Of a stretch of DNA of 14,762 nt, positions 1 to 8,788 are shown piece after piece; position 1 is the stretch's first letter, and each line of letters opens with the position of its first letter. The stretch lies in NCBI GenBank assembly GCA_025456385.1, contig JALOKS010000026.1:1-14762 (forward strand), read 5' to 3'. The position numbers and the translations under genes were made by a program. Origin of the DNA: Thermoanaerobaculales bacterium. Lineage in GTDB: Bacteria > Acidobacteriota > Thermoanaerobaculia > Thermoanaerobaculales > Sulfomarinibacteraceae. Below the pieces are notes generated by a model, which saw only the letters and a program-made list of their open reading frames with translations, ran no database searches and had not been told where the DNA came from.

Positions 1-684
1 GAGGCGGAGCTGGCGCCAGGAGCCGGCGGCGATCTCGAGGCGGTGGGGCAGGAACACGGTCTCGCCCTCGAGCAGCACGGCGCGGCCGAGCTCGTCCGGT
101 ATGTCGATCGTCACCACGACCGGCTCGGCGCCCGGGTTGGCGAAGCCGACCGAGGTGTCGAAGAGCGGTCCGTCGCAGGGGTTGCGGTGCCAGGCGAGCG
201 CCGGGAGCAGGTGGGTTCCGGCGGCCGGCAGGGAGCGGAGCGGCACCGCGTCGACGGCCTCGCCGCTGCCGGAAAGGACCGTGGCCGTGCCGGCGCCGCC
301 GCCTCGTGAGTTGACGAGGCGGCTGGTGACGTGGACAGGACCGTCGGCGCGCAGCACCAGGCCGCCGCGGGCGCTCTCGGCGCAGCCGAGGTCGGTGGCG
401 AGGCCGGCGGCCGTCCACACCGTCGCCGAGCGGGGGGGCACGACCCGGGTCGGGCTCATGAACTGACCGCAGGGCGCGGGCCGCTCGATCTGGCCGGGCA
501 GGAAGCGGGCGATCTCCACCGCCACGGGCTGGTCGCCGGGGTTGGTGAGGTAGAGCTCCGAGTTCCAGACGTCGCCGTGCCGGCCCGGGAGGTTGTGCGC
601 GAACAGGGGCAGCACGAGCTCGGCGGCGGCCGCCGGCAGAGCGCCCAGCAGCAGGGCGACCGTGAGGGCTGCGTGTCGGGGCAT
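1..684 (-). CDS. Secreted protein with repeated Ig-like modules, 3' end outside window
   Basis: I do not recognise a named family. The frame is open from an ATG at 684 to the window edge (228 codons), so the C-terminus is missing. Residues 1-21 form a signal peptide: a short basic start (MPRH), a hydrophobic core (ALTVALLLGALPA) and an Ala-rich cleavage region ending near AAA|E. The mature part starts with a beta-rich stretch, and a similar pattern occurs twice: WNSELYLTNPGDQPVAVEI near residues 40-58 and FDTSVGFANPGAEPVVVTI near 175-193. Both have the N-P-G and paired V-V strands typical of Ig-like surface modules. Cysteines at 72, 101 and 170 could form disulfides outside the cytoplasm. A GGAGG-like Shine-Dalgarno sequence (CCTCC on the plus strand at 695-699) lies about 10 nt before the ATG. 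The gene is divergent from the aldolase gene. Envelope or extracellular location is inferred; binding target unknown. Confidence 0.8.
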   Translation of the reverse strand, partial: MPRHAALTVALLLGALPAAAAELVLPLFAHNLPGRHGDVWNSELYLTNPGDQPVAVEIARFLPGQIERPAPCGQFMSPTRVVPPRSATVWTAAGLATDLGCAESARGGLVLRADGPVHVTSRLVNSRGGGAGTATVLSGSGEAVDAVPLRSLPAAGTHLLPALAWHRNPCDGPLFDTSVGFANPGAEPVVVTIDIPDELGRAVLLEGETVFLPHRLEIAAGSWRQLRL

Positions 685-702
685 GCGGCGGGATCCTCCG
701 AG

Positions 703-717
703 GCGGACCGGGTCCGC
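703..717. repeat. Perfect inverted repeat in the leader of the secreted-protein gene
   Basis: GCGGAC, a 3-nt spacer, then GTCCGC form a perfect 6-bp stem. It lies between the presumed transcription start (about 719) and the Shine-Dalgarno sequence, so it could be a 5'-end mRNA stem or an operator. GC-rich DNA makes 6-bp stems common, so function is uncertain. Confidence 0.35.
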
Positions 718-725
718 GGTCCTCC

Positions 726-731
726 ATTGTA
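726..731 (-). promoter_or_regulatory. -10 box for the secreted-protein gene
   Basis: On the minus strand this reads TACAAT, one mismatch from TATAAT, and is preceded by GTA. Transcription would start near 719, giving a leader of about 35 nt that includes the GGAGG ribosome site. I see no good -35 hexamer at 16-18 nt spacing, so the call rests on the -10 match and position only. Confidence 0.45.
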
Positions 732-778
732 TACGGAGTGGCGTCGGCCCGCGTCGGCAGGAGATCAGGAGCCGCTGC

Positions 779-784
779 TACAAT
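779..784 (+). promoter_or_regulatory. -10 box directly before the aldolase gene
   Basis: TACAAT ends 9 nt before the ATG at 794. A start site 6-8 nt after the box would leave a leader of 0-3 nt, and no Shine-Dalgarno sequence fits. This suggests a leaderless or nearly leaderless mRNA. No convincing -35 hexamer is visible. Confidence 0.5.
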
Positions 785-793
785 CTGCGCTCG

Positions 794-1675
794 ATGGTCG
801 CGACACCACTACCGCGGGGCGCCTTCGCGCCGGTTCCGACGCCGCTCGACGGTCGCTCGGCCTTCGTTGCGGACGCCCTCTCCGCGCACCTGCGCTGGCT
901 CGCGAGCGAGGGCCTGGACGGGGCGCTCGTCCTCGGCACCAACGGCGAGTTCCCCTCCTTTTCGCTCGCCGAGCGGCGCGCGATCGCGGAGGCGGCAGCG
1001 GCCGCCGGCTCCGGGCTGCGCCTCATGCTGGGTATCGGCTCCTGCGCGCTGCCCGAGGTCCGCGAGCTCGCCCGGGTCGCCGGGACGGCGGGTTTCGAGT
1101 CCGTGCTGTGCCCGCCGCCCTTCTACTTCCGCGCGGCGCCGGTCCGGGGCCTGGCGGCTTTCTTCCGCGGGCTCCTGGACGACTCGCCGCTGCCGGTGCT
1201 CCTCTACCACATCCCGCAGGTGAGCGGAGTGCCGATCTCGGACGAGCTCCTGGACCTGATCGGCGGGCATCCCCGGCTCGCCGGCGTCAAGGACAGCTCG
1301 GAGATCGAGGCGGAGCGCCTCCGGCTCGGGGCGCGCTTCGCCGACCGCGCCTACTTCGTGGGGACGGACCGGTACGTCGACGCCACTCGCCGATCCGGCG
1401 GCGCCGGCAGCATCAGCGCGGCCGCGAGCGTCGCGCCGGCGCTGGTGGCGGGGGTGGGGCGGGGGAGCGGCGAGCAGGAGCGGCTCGACCGCGTGCGGGC
1501 GCTGCTCGAGGGCCACGGCCTCGGCCAGGCGGTCAAGGCCATCCTCCGCCGCTGCGGTTTCGGCGAGTACGCGACGAGGCCGCCGATGACCGGTCTCGAC
1601 CCGGCCCGGGAAGGTGGGCTCTGGGAGGCGTACTGCGAGCTCGTGCCGGCGGCGCGGCGCCCCCAGCGCCCCTAA
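794..1675 (+). CDS. Dihydrodipicolinate synthase / N-acetylneuraminate lyase family aldolase
   Basis: A 293-residue class I (Schiff-base) aldolase of the DapA/NanA superfamily, a TIM-barrel family usually about 290-300 residues long. It should cleave or form a carbon-carbon bond with a pyruvate-like keto acid. Visible motifs: the substrate loop GTNGE at 48-52 (GTTGE in DapA), Tyr138 in LLYHIP, and the Schiff-base Lys166 in AGVKDSSE. The second Thr of GTTGE is Asn here, and YNxP is YHIP, so lysine biosynthesis is not assured. Other family members act on 2-keto-3-deoxy sugar acids, sialic acid or hydroxyproline-derived acids. I chose the ATG at 794 because it begins just before the conserved first strand (FAPVPTPL) and sits behind a -10 box; the open frame continues upstream to 593 without homology. 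Its stop overlaps the convergent quinone oxidoreductase stop by 4 nt. Confidence 0.85.
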   Translation: MVATPLPRGAFAPVPTPLDGRSAFVADALSAHLRWLASEGLDGALVLGTNGEFPSFSLAERRAIAEAAAAAGSGLRLMLGIGSCALPEVRELARVAGTAGFESVLCPPPFYFRAAPVRGLAAFFRGLLDDSPLPVLLYHIPQVSGVPISDELLDLIGGHPRLAGVKDSSEIEAERLRLGARFADRAYFVGTDRYVDATRRSGGAGSISAAASVAPALVAGVGRGSGEQERLDRVRALLEGHGLGQAVKAILRRCGFGEYATRPPMTGLDPAREGGLWEAYCELVPAARRPQRP

Positions 1676-2712
1676 CCCGCCCCTTTTCCCCTTGTCCCCT
1701 CTGCCCCTTGTCCCCTCTGCCCCTCCGCCCCTCCGCCAGGAACCAGCACGATCTTGCCGAAGACCTCGCCGCCGGCGAGAGCGCGATGCGCTGTGGCGGC
1801 CTGCTCGAAGGGGAAGGTCCGGTCGATGACCGGCCGCAGGCGGCCGCCGGCGAGAGGCTCCGTGAAGCGGTCGCTGAAGGCGTCGATGATCTCCGCCTTC
1901 TCCGCGGCGGGGCGGGCTCTGAGGGTCGAGCCCACGATCGTCAGGCGTTTGCGCATCAGGCGCGCGAGGTCGAGCTCGGCGTGGCCGCCGCCCTGGAGTC
2001 CGATGACCACCAGGCGGCCGCCGACCGCGAGCGCCTCGATGTGGCGTTCGAGGTAGGGCCCGCCGACACAGTCCAGCACCACGTCGACGCCGCGCCCGTC
2101 GCTGAGCTCCCTCGCTGCGGCCACGAAGTCCTGACTGCGATGGTTGACGGCGGCCTCGGCGCCGAGCTCGAGGCAGCGCCGGCAGCGCTCGTCGGAGCCC
2201 GCCGTGACGACCACCCGCGCTCCTGCGGCCTTCGCGAGCTGGATGGCGGCGGTGCCGACGCCGCCGGAGCCGCCGTGGACCAGCGCGGTCGCACCCTCCT
2301 CGAGGCCGCCGAGCAGGAAGAGGTTGAGGAAGGCGGTGAGGAAGACCTCGGGCAGACCGCCGGCCTCGAGCTCGGAGAGGGCATCGGGTACCGGGATGAC
2401 GCAGCCGCTCGGCGCCACGGCCTGCTCGGCGTAGCCGCCGCCGGTGAGCAGCGCCATCACCCGGTGGCCGGCCGCGACGCCGGTGACGTCCCTGCCGACC
2501 TCGAGCACGCTGCCCGCGCACTCGAGACCGAGGATCTCCGAGGCGCCCGGCGGCGGCGGGTAGTGCCCGCGCCGCTGCAGGAGGTCGGCGCGGTTGACCC
2601 CGGCGGCCGCGACCGCGATTCGGACCTCGCCCGGGCCGCAGTCGGGGCTCGGGACCTCGTCCACCCTGAGGACCGACTCGTCACCGGGCGCGTCGAAGAC
2701 TACCGCCTGCAT
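1672..2712 (-). CDS. NAD(P)H:quinone oxidoreductase, zinc-free MDR (PIG3-like)
   Basis: 346-residue medium-chain dehydrogenase/reductase of the quinone-oxidoreductase branch, expected to reduce quinones or enones with NAD(P)H in the cytoplasm. The N-terminal GroES-like domain (about 1-120) contains the PIG3-type stretch RADLLQRRGHYPPPPG (41-56) and lacks the zinc-ligand cysteines of alcohol dehydrogenases. The Rossmann domain has the glycine motif HGGSGGVGTAA at 146-156. Residues up to GKIVLVP (319-325) match the family's normal end. The last 20 or so residues (GGGAEGQRGQGAEGTRGKG...) are read from an octanucleotide microsatellite and look like an accidental extension. The gene lies 76 nt after lpd, the gap holding a 7-bp repeat array. 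It may be read through from the sucA operon. No clear Shine-Dalgarno sequence precedes the ATG. The physiological substrate is not predictable. Confidence 0.88.
   Translation of the reverse strand: MQAVVFDAPGDESVLRVDEVPSPDCGPGEVRIAVAAAGVNRADLLQRRGHYPPPPGASEILGLECAGSVLEVGRDVTGVAAGHRVMALLTGGGYAEQAVAPSGCVIPVPDALSELEAGGLPEVFLTAFLNLFLLGGLEEGATALVHGGSGGVGTAAIQLAKAAGARVVVTAGSDERCRRCLELGAEAAVNHRSQDFVAAARELSDGRGVDVVLDCVGGPYLERHIEALAVGGRLVVIGLQGGGHAELDLARLMRKRLTIVGSTLRARPAAEKAEIIDAFSDRFTEPLAGGRLRPVIDRTFPFEQAATAHRALAGGEVFGKIVLVPGGGAEGQRGQGAEGTRGKGAG
1680..1735. repeat. Octanucleotide microsatellite, seven units
   Basis: Seven consecutive 8-mers on the plus strand: CCCCTTTT, then CCCCTTGT and CCCCTCTG alternating twice, then CCCCTCCG twice. 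The unit is not a multiple of three, so it cycles reading frame. It encodes the Gly/Arg/Gln-rich tail of the quinone oxidoreductase on the minus strand and begins 5 bases after the convergent aldolase stop codon. Confidence 0.9.
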
Positions 2713-2759
2713 ACGGCGACTCGAGGTTCTCGGGAGTACGCCGACGGCGGGATGGGAAA

Positions 2760-2788
2760 ATTCGAAATTCGAAATTCGAAATTCGAAA
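2760..2788. repeat. Heptanucleotide tandem repeat ATTCGAA, four copies
   Basis: Four exact head-to-tail copies of ATTCGAA at 2760-2787 plus one base. It is strikingly AT-rich for this genome. The core TTCGAA is self-complementary, so copies can pair with each other. It abuts the lpd stop codon and separates lpd from the quinone oxidoreductase gene. On the transcribed minus strand it is followed by TTTT, so a weak terminator or processing role is possible but unproven. Confidence 0.9.
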
Positions 2789-4186
2789 TCACGAGTGGAT
2801 CGCCCGCTTGTCGACGGCGAGTGCCGCCTCCCGCACCACCTCGGAGAGCGTCGGGTGGGCGTGGCAGCTGCGGGCGAGGTCCTCGGCCGAGGCGGAGAGC
2901 TCCATCGCCACCACCGCTTCGGCGATCAGCTCGGAGACGCGCGGGCCGACCATGTGCACCCCGAGGATGCGGTCGTTGGTCGCGTCGGCGAGGATCTTGA
3001 CCATGCCCGCAAGCTGGCCGAGGCTCTTGGCGCGGCCGTTGGGCCGGAACATGAAGCGGCCGACGGTGAAGGCGATGCCGGCCTCCTTGAGCTCGGCCTC
3101 GGTGCGGCCGACCATGGCGAGCTCGGGCTCGGTGTAGATCACGTTCGGGATGGCGTCGTAGTTGACGTGGCCGGGTCCGCCGCCGAGGATCTCCGCGACC
3201 GCGATGCCTTCGTCCTCGGCCTTGTGCGCGAGCATCGGTCCGCGGATGAGGTCGCCGATGGCGTACACCCCCTCGGCGCTGGTCATGAATCGTTCATCGA
3301 CCGCGACCCGGCCGCGCTCGTCGAGGCTGACGCCGGCGGCCTCGAGCCCGGCGTTGTCGGTGACCGGACGGCGGCCGACCGCGACCAGTACCCGGTCGCA
3401 GGTGACCTGCTCGGCCTCCCCCTTCGCGCTCTCGATCGTCAGCTCGACGCCTGTGCCCGTGATCCTGCCGGCGGTCAGCCGGCTCTCGAGCCGGAAGGCG
3501 AGGCCCTGCTCGGCGAGCGCCCGCTGCAGGGAGCTCGCCATCTGCTTGTCGGCGAAGGGGGCGATGCCGGGCAGCATCTCGACGACGGTGACCTCGGCGC
3601 CGAGCCTCCGCCACACGCTGCCGAGCTCGAGGCCCACCGCGCCGGCGCCGACCACCACCAGGTGCTTCGGGACCGTTGCGAGCTCGAGGGCCTCGGTGGA
3701 GGACAGCACCCGCTCGCCGTCGAAGGGCAGAAAGGGCAGCGCGATCGGAGCCGAGCCCATCGCCAGGCACACGTGAGCGGCCTCGACCGTCGTGCCGCCC
3801 CCGACGCCGTGGACGGCGACCGTGCCGGGTGCGGCGAGCTCGCCGCGGCCCGCGAGCACCGTGACCTTGTTCTTCTTCATCAGCGTCGCGACGCCGCCCG
3901 TGAGCTCCCCGACGATGCCGCGCTTGCGAGCCTGCATCGCCGCGAGGTCGAGCTCGAGGCCCTTGACGACGACGCCGTGCTCGGCGGCGTGGTCACGCGC
4001 CCCGGCGAAACGCTCCGAGGACTCGAGGAGGGCCTTCGAGGGGATGCAGCCGACGTTGAGGCAGGTGCCGCCGAGGGTCTGCTCCTTCTCCACCAGCGCG
4101 GTCCTGAGGCCGAGCTGGGCGGCGCGGATCGCACACACGTAGCCGCCGGGCCCCGAGCCGATGACGACGAGGTCGAAGCGCTCCAC
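2789..4186 (-). CDS. lpdA: Dihydrolipoyl dehydrogenase (E3)
   Basis: 465-residue E3 flavoprotein, a full-length family member. It reoxidises dihydrolipoyl groups on E2 and passes electrons via FAD to NAD+. The FAD Rossmann motif GSGPGG is at 10-15. The redox disulfide is Cys42/Cys47 in GGTCLNVGCIPSK. A second GAGAVGLE motif marks the NAD domain. The C-terminal interface supplies the catalytic dyad in HPTLSE (His444, Glu449). The start is a GTG at 4186, chosen because MERFDLVVIG is the normal N-terminus and the codon follows the sucB stop TAG by one nucleotide. This tight spacing points to translational coupling with E2. Its place directly after sucA and sucB indicates that it serves the 2-oxoglutarate complex, although E3 enzymes are often shared with pyruvate dehydrogenase. 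Confidence 0.96.
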   Translation of the reverse strand: MERFDLVVIGSGPGGYVCAIRAAQLGLRTALVEKEQTLGGTCLNVGCIPSKALLESSERFAGARDHAAEHGVVVKGLELDLAAMQARKRGIVGELTGGVATLMKKNKVTVLAGRGELAAPGTVAVHGVGGGTTVEAAHVCLAMGSAPIALPFLPFDGERVLSSTEALELATVPKHLVVVGAGAVGLELGSVWRRLGAEVTVVEMLPGIAPFADKQMASSLQRALAEQGLAFRLESRLTAGRITGTGVELTIESAKGEAEQVTCDRVLVAVGRRPVTDNAGLEAAGVSLDERGRVAVDERFMTSAEGVYAIGDLIRGPMLAHKAEDEGIAVAEILGGGPGHVNYDAIPNVIYTEPELAMVGRTEAELKEAGIAFTVGRFMFRPNGRAKSLGQLAGMVKILADATNDRILGVHMVGPRVSELIAEAVVAMELSASAEDLARSCHAHPTLSEVVREAALAVDKRAIHS

Positions 4187-4187
4187 C

Positions 4188-5456
4188 CTACACCTCCAGC
4201 AGCATGCGCTCGGGGCTTTCGATGCAGTCCTTGATCCGCTTCAGGAAGCTCACGGCCTCGCGGCCGTCGATGATCCGGTGGTCGTAGGACAGCGCGAGGT
4301 ACATCATGGGGCGGATCGCGATCTCGTCGCCGATGGCCACCGGCCGGCGTTGGACGGCGTGCATGCCGAGGATGGCGCTGCCGGGCGGGTTGAGGATCGG
4401 CGTCGACAGCAGCGAGCCGAAGACGCCGCCGTTGGAGATCGTGAAGACGGCGCCGGTGAGGTCGGAGAGCTCGAGCCGCCGCTCCTGGGCGCGGCCCGCG
4501 AGGTCGGCGATCGCGGCCTCGATCTCGGCCATCGACAGCCGGTCGGCGTCGCGGACCACGGGCACCACCAGACCCTTGTCGGTGCTGACGGCGACGCCGA
4601 TGTCGAAGTAGTGGTTGGTCACGACCTCGGTGCCGTCGATGTAGGCGTTGACCTCTGGGACCGTCCTCAGGGCGTCGACCGCGGCCTTGACGAAGAAGGA
4701 CATGAAGCCCAGGCCGATGCCGTGACGCTTCGCGAAGTCCTCCTTGTGAGCGCTGCGCAGAGCCATCACCCGGCTCATGTCGGCCTCGTTGAAGGTGGTG
4801 AGGATCGCGGCGGTGCGCTGCACCTCGACCAGGCGCTCGGCGAGGCGTTGGCGGAGGCGCGACATCGGCGCCCGCGTCTGGCGCTCGCCGGCGGCCGCCG
4901 TGGTCGCCGCCGTCCTCGCGGGGGCGTGCGGCGGCTCGGCCTTCGCAGGACCAGTCGCCGGTCTCGCCGGGGCCTCGGCCGCAGTCGCCGAGCTCTGCCG
5001 AGCCTCGAGGTGGCGGAGCACGTCGCCCTTGAGGATCCTGCCGTCCCTGCCCGTGCCCTCGATCCGGGCCGGATCGAGGTCGTGCTCGTGGACCAGGCGC
5101 CGGACGGCCGGCGTCAGGCGGCCGTGGTCCTCGTCTCCGCCGGCCGCCGTCGGCTCGGGCGCCGCCTCGGGCGCGCCCGCGGCGGCGGGCCGCAGCGCCG
5201 CTGCGGGCCGCGCGCCGTCGCCCTCCTCCGCGATGGAGGCGACGACCTGTCCGACGCGGACGGTCGCGCCGGCGCCGACCTGGATCTGCAGGCGGCCGGC
5301 CCGCTCGGCCGTCACGTTCATGGTGATCTTGTCGGTCTCGAGAACCAGGAGCGGTTCGTCGACCGCCACCACCGCACCGTCCGCCGCTGTCCACTCCACG
5401 AGCACACCCTCGCTGACCGACTCGCCGACCTCGGGGATCCTGACTTCAAATGCCAT
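4188..5456 (-). CDS. sucB: Dihydrolipoyllysine succinyltransferase, E2 of 2-oxoglutarate dehydrogenase
   Basis: 422-residue E2 core of the 2-oxoglutarate dehydrogenase complex; it carries the succinyl group on lipoyl-lysine and transfers it to CoA. Domains in order: one lipoyl domain (1-78) with lipoyl Lys43 in ETDKITM; an Ala/Pro/Glu-rich linker (80-110); a peripheral-subunit-binding domain (113-150, LTPAVRRLVHEHDLDPARI...GRILKGDVL); a second Ala/Pro linker (152-192); and the catalytic domain (195-422) with FTISNGGVFGSLLSTPI and the active site HRIIDG (His393, Asp397). The ETDK lipoyl sequence and the E2o-type catalytic motifs, together with sucA upstream, favour succinyl- over acetyltransferase. 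An AAGGAG ribosome site sits about 9 nt before the ATG, and sucA ends 35 nt upstream. The stop codon lies one base before the lpdA GTG. Confidence 0.96.
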   Translation of the reverse strand: MAFEVRIPEVGESVSEGVLVEWTAADGAVVAVDEPLLVLETDKITMNVTAERAGRLQIQVGAGATVRVGQVVASIAEEGDGARPAAALRPAAAGAPEAAPEPTAAGGDEDHGRLTPAVRRLVHEHDLDPARIEGTGRDGRILKGDVLRHLEARQSSATAAEAPARPATGPAKAEPPHAPARTAATTAAAGERQTRAPMSRLRQRLAERLVEVQRTAAILTTFNEADMSRVMALRSAHKEDFAKRHGIGLGFMSFFVKAAVDALRTVPEVNAYIDGTEVVTNHYFDIGVAVSTDKGLVVPVVRDADRLSMAEIEAAIADLAGRAQERRLELSDLTGAVFTISNGGVFGSLLSTPILNPPGSAILGMHAVQRRPVAIGDEIAIRPMMYLALSYDHRIIDGREAVSFLKRIKDCIESPERMLLEV

Positions 5457-5491
5457 TGCCGCTCGCTCCTTCTGTACCGGTCGCCATCACG

Positions 5492-8242
<2,751 letters not shown>

Positions 8243-8264
8243 GGTCCGCTCCCCCCGCGCCGAT

Positions 8265-8280
8265 ACCCGGGAGACCGGGT
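8265..8280. repeat. Inverted repeat in the sucA leader
   Basis: ACCCGG, GAGA, CCGGGT: a perfect 6-bp stem with a 4-nt loop. It lies 22 nt before the sucA GTG, upstream of the ribosome site, and could be an mRNA stem or a protein-binding site. The evidence is structural only. Confidence 0.35.
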
Positions 8281-8314
8281 TCTGACAGCGCCGCCATCAA
8301 CAACGTGCTGCAGG

Positions 8315-8320
8315 ATTATG
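8315..8320 (-). promoter_or_regulatory. Possible -10 box of the sucA-sucB-lpdA operon
   Basis: Minus-strand CATAAT, one mismatch from consensus, lies in the most AT-rich part of the 141-bp divergent gap. It would give a leader of about 65 nt containing the 8265-8280 stem and the strong ribosome site. No good -35 hexamer is seen. Confidence 0.4.
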
Positions 8321-8371
8321 ACATTTCCCGCCCCGTACCTGCGACTGGGCCTTCGGCAGCGGTGTTTCGCG

Positions 8372-8377
8372 TAGAAT
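8372..8377 (+). promoter_or_regulatory. -10 box of the GMC/ThDP operon, leaderless layout
   Basis: TAGAAT ends exactly 6 nt before the ATG at 8384, so transcription should begin at or beside the start codon. There is no room for, and no sign of, a Shine-Dalgarno sequence, although the next gene downstream has a strong one. The -35 region is not recognisable. Confidence 0.5.
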
Positions 8378-8383
8378 GCCGTC

Positions 8384-8788
8384 ATGAAATCCCTGCCCCC
8401 GGCCGAGGCGGAGCTTCTCCGCGTGCTCGCTGCGCGCATCGTGCCCGAAACCGCCGGGCTCGACGCTGCCGGCATCGGCCGTTTCCTGGCGATCGTCGAC
8501 GGTGCGCTCATGGATCGGGAGCCCGCGGTGCGGCGCGCGTTCGCGACCTTCCTGCGAGTCCTGCGCCGGGCGCCGGTCCTGCGCTACGGGAGGCGCTTCG
8601 AAAAGCTGCCTTCGGAACGGCAGGACGCCTTCCTGGCCTGGCTCGAGGACTGCCCGGTCGGCCTGCTGCGGGCGGGCTTCTGGGGCCTCAAGGCGATGGT
8701 CTTCATGGGCTACTACGGCCAGCCCGAGACCAACGCCCTGATCGGCTACGCCCCGGCGAGCGACGGAGGGGGAGGTCCCCGTGCCTGA
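8384..8788 (+). CDS. Gluconate 2-dehydrogenase subunit 3-like small subunit
   Basis: 134-residue helical protein resembling the small (gamma) subunits that accompany GMC flavoprotein dehydrogenases. Support: the N-terminal pattern LPPAEAELLRVLAARIVPET (about 4-23), the downstream FWGLKAMVFMGYYGQPETN near the C-terminus with its aromatic stretch before a Gly-Tyr-Tyr turn, and the immediate GMC partner. In known complexes this subunit acts as a folding partner and carries the catalytic subunit out through its own Tat signal. Here I see no twin-arginine signal and no hydrophobic leader, so the pair is probably cytoplasmic (inference). The start ATG is 6 nt behind a -10 box. Its last 8 nt overlap the GMC start codon, implying coupled translation. 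Family assignment is moderate because the sequence is short and divergent. Confidence 0.65.
   Translation: MKSLPPAEAELLRVLAARIVPETAGLDAAGIGRFLAIVDGALMDREPAVRRAFATFLRVLRRAPVLRYGRRFEKLPSERQDAFLAWLEDCPVGLLRAGFWGLKAMVFMGYYGQPETNALIGYAPASDGGGGPRA

Noticed and set aside
794..1675. Calling the aldolase dapA
   Set aside because: GTNGE and YHIP differ from DapA's GTTGE and YNxP, and no lysine-pathway gene is near; only the superfamily is safe.
1680..2788. CRISPR array or transposon ends formed by the two repeat arrays
   Set aside because: Units are 7 and 8 bp in direct contact without spacers, and the two arrays are unrelated to each other and not inverted.
331..3000. Long plus-strand open frame of 889 codons
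   Set aside because: It crosses the aldolase and the antisense of the oxidoreductase and lpdA in the wrong frame, and is low-complexity Arg/Ala/Gly text. Its KFEIRNSKFEI stretch is only the ATTCGAA array translated.
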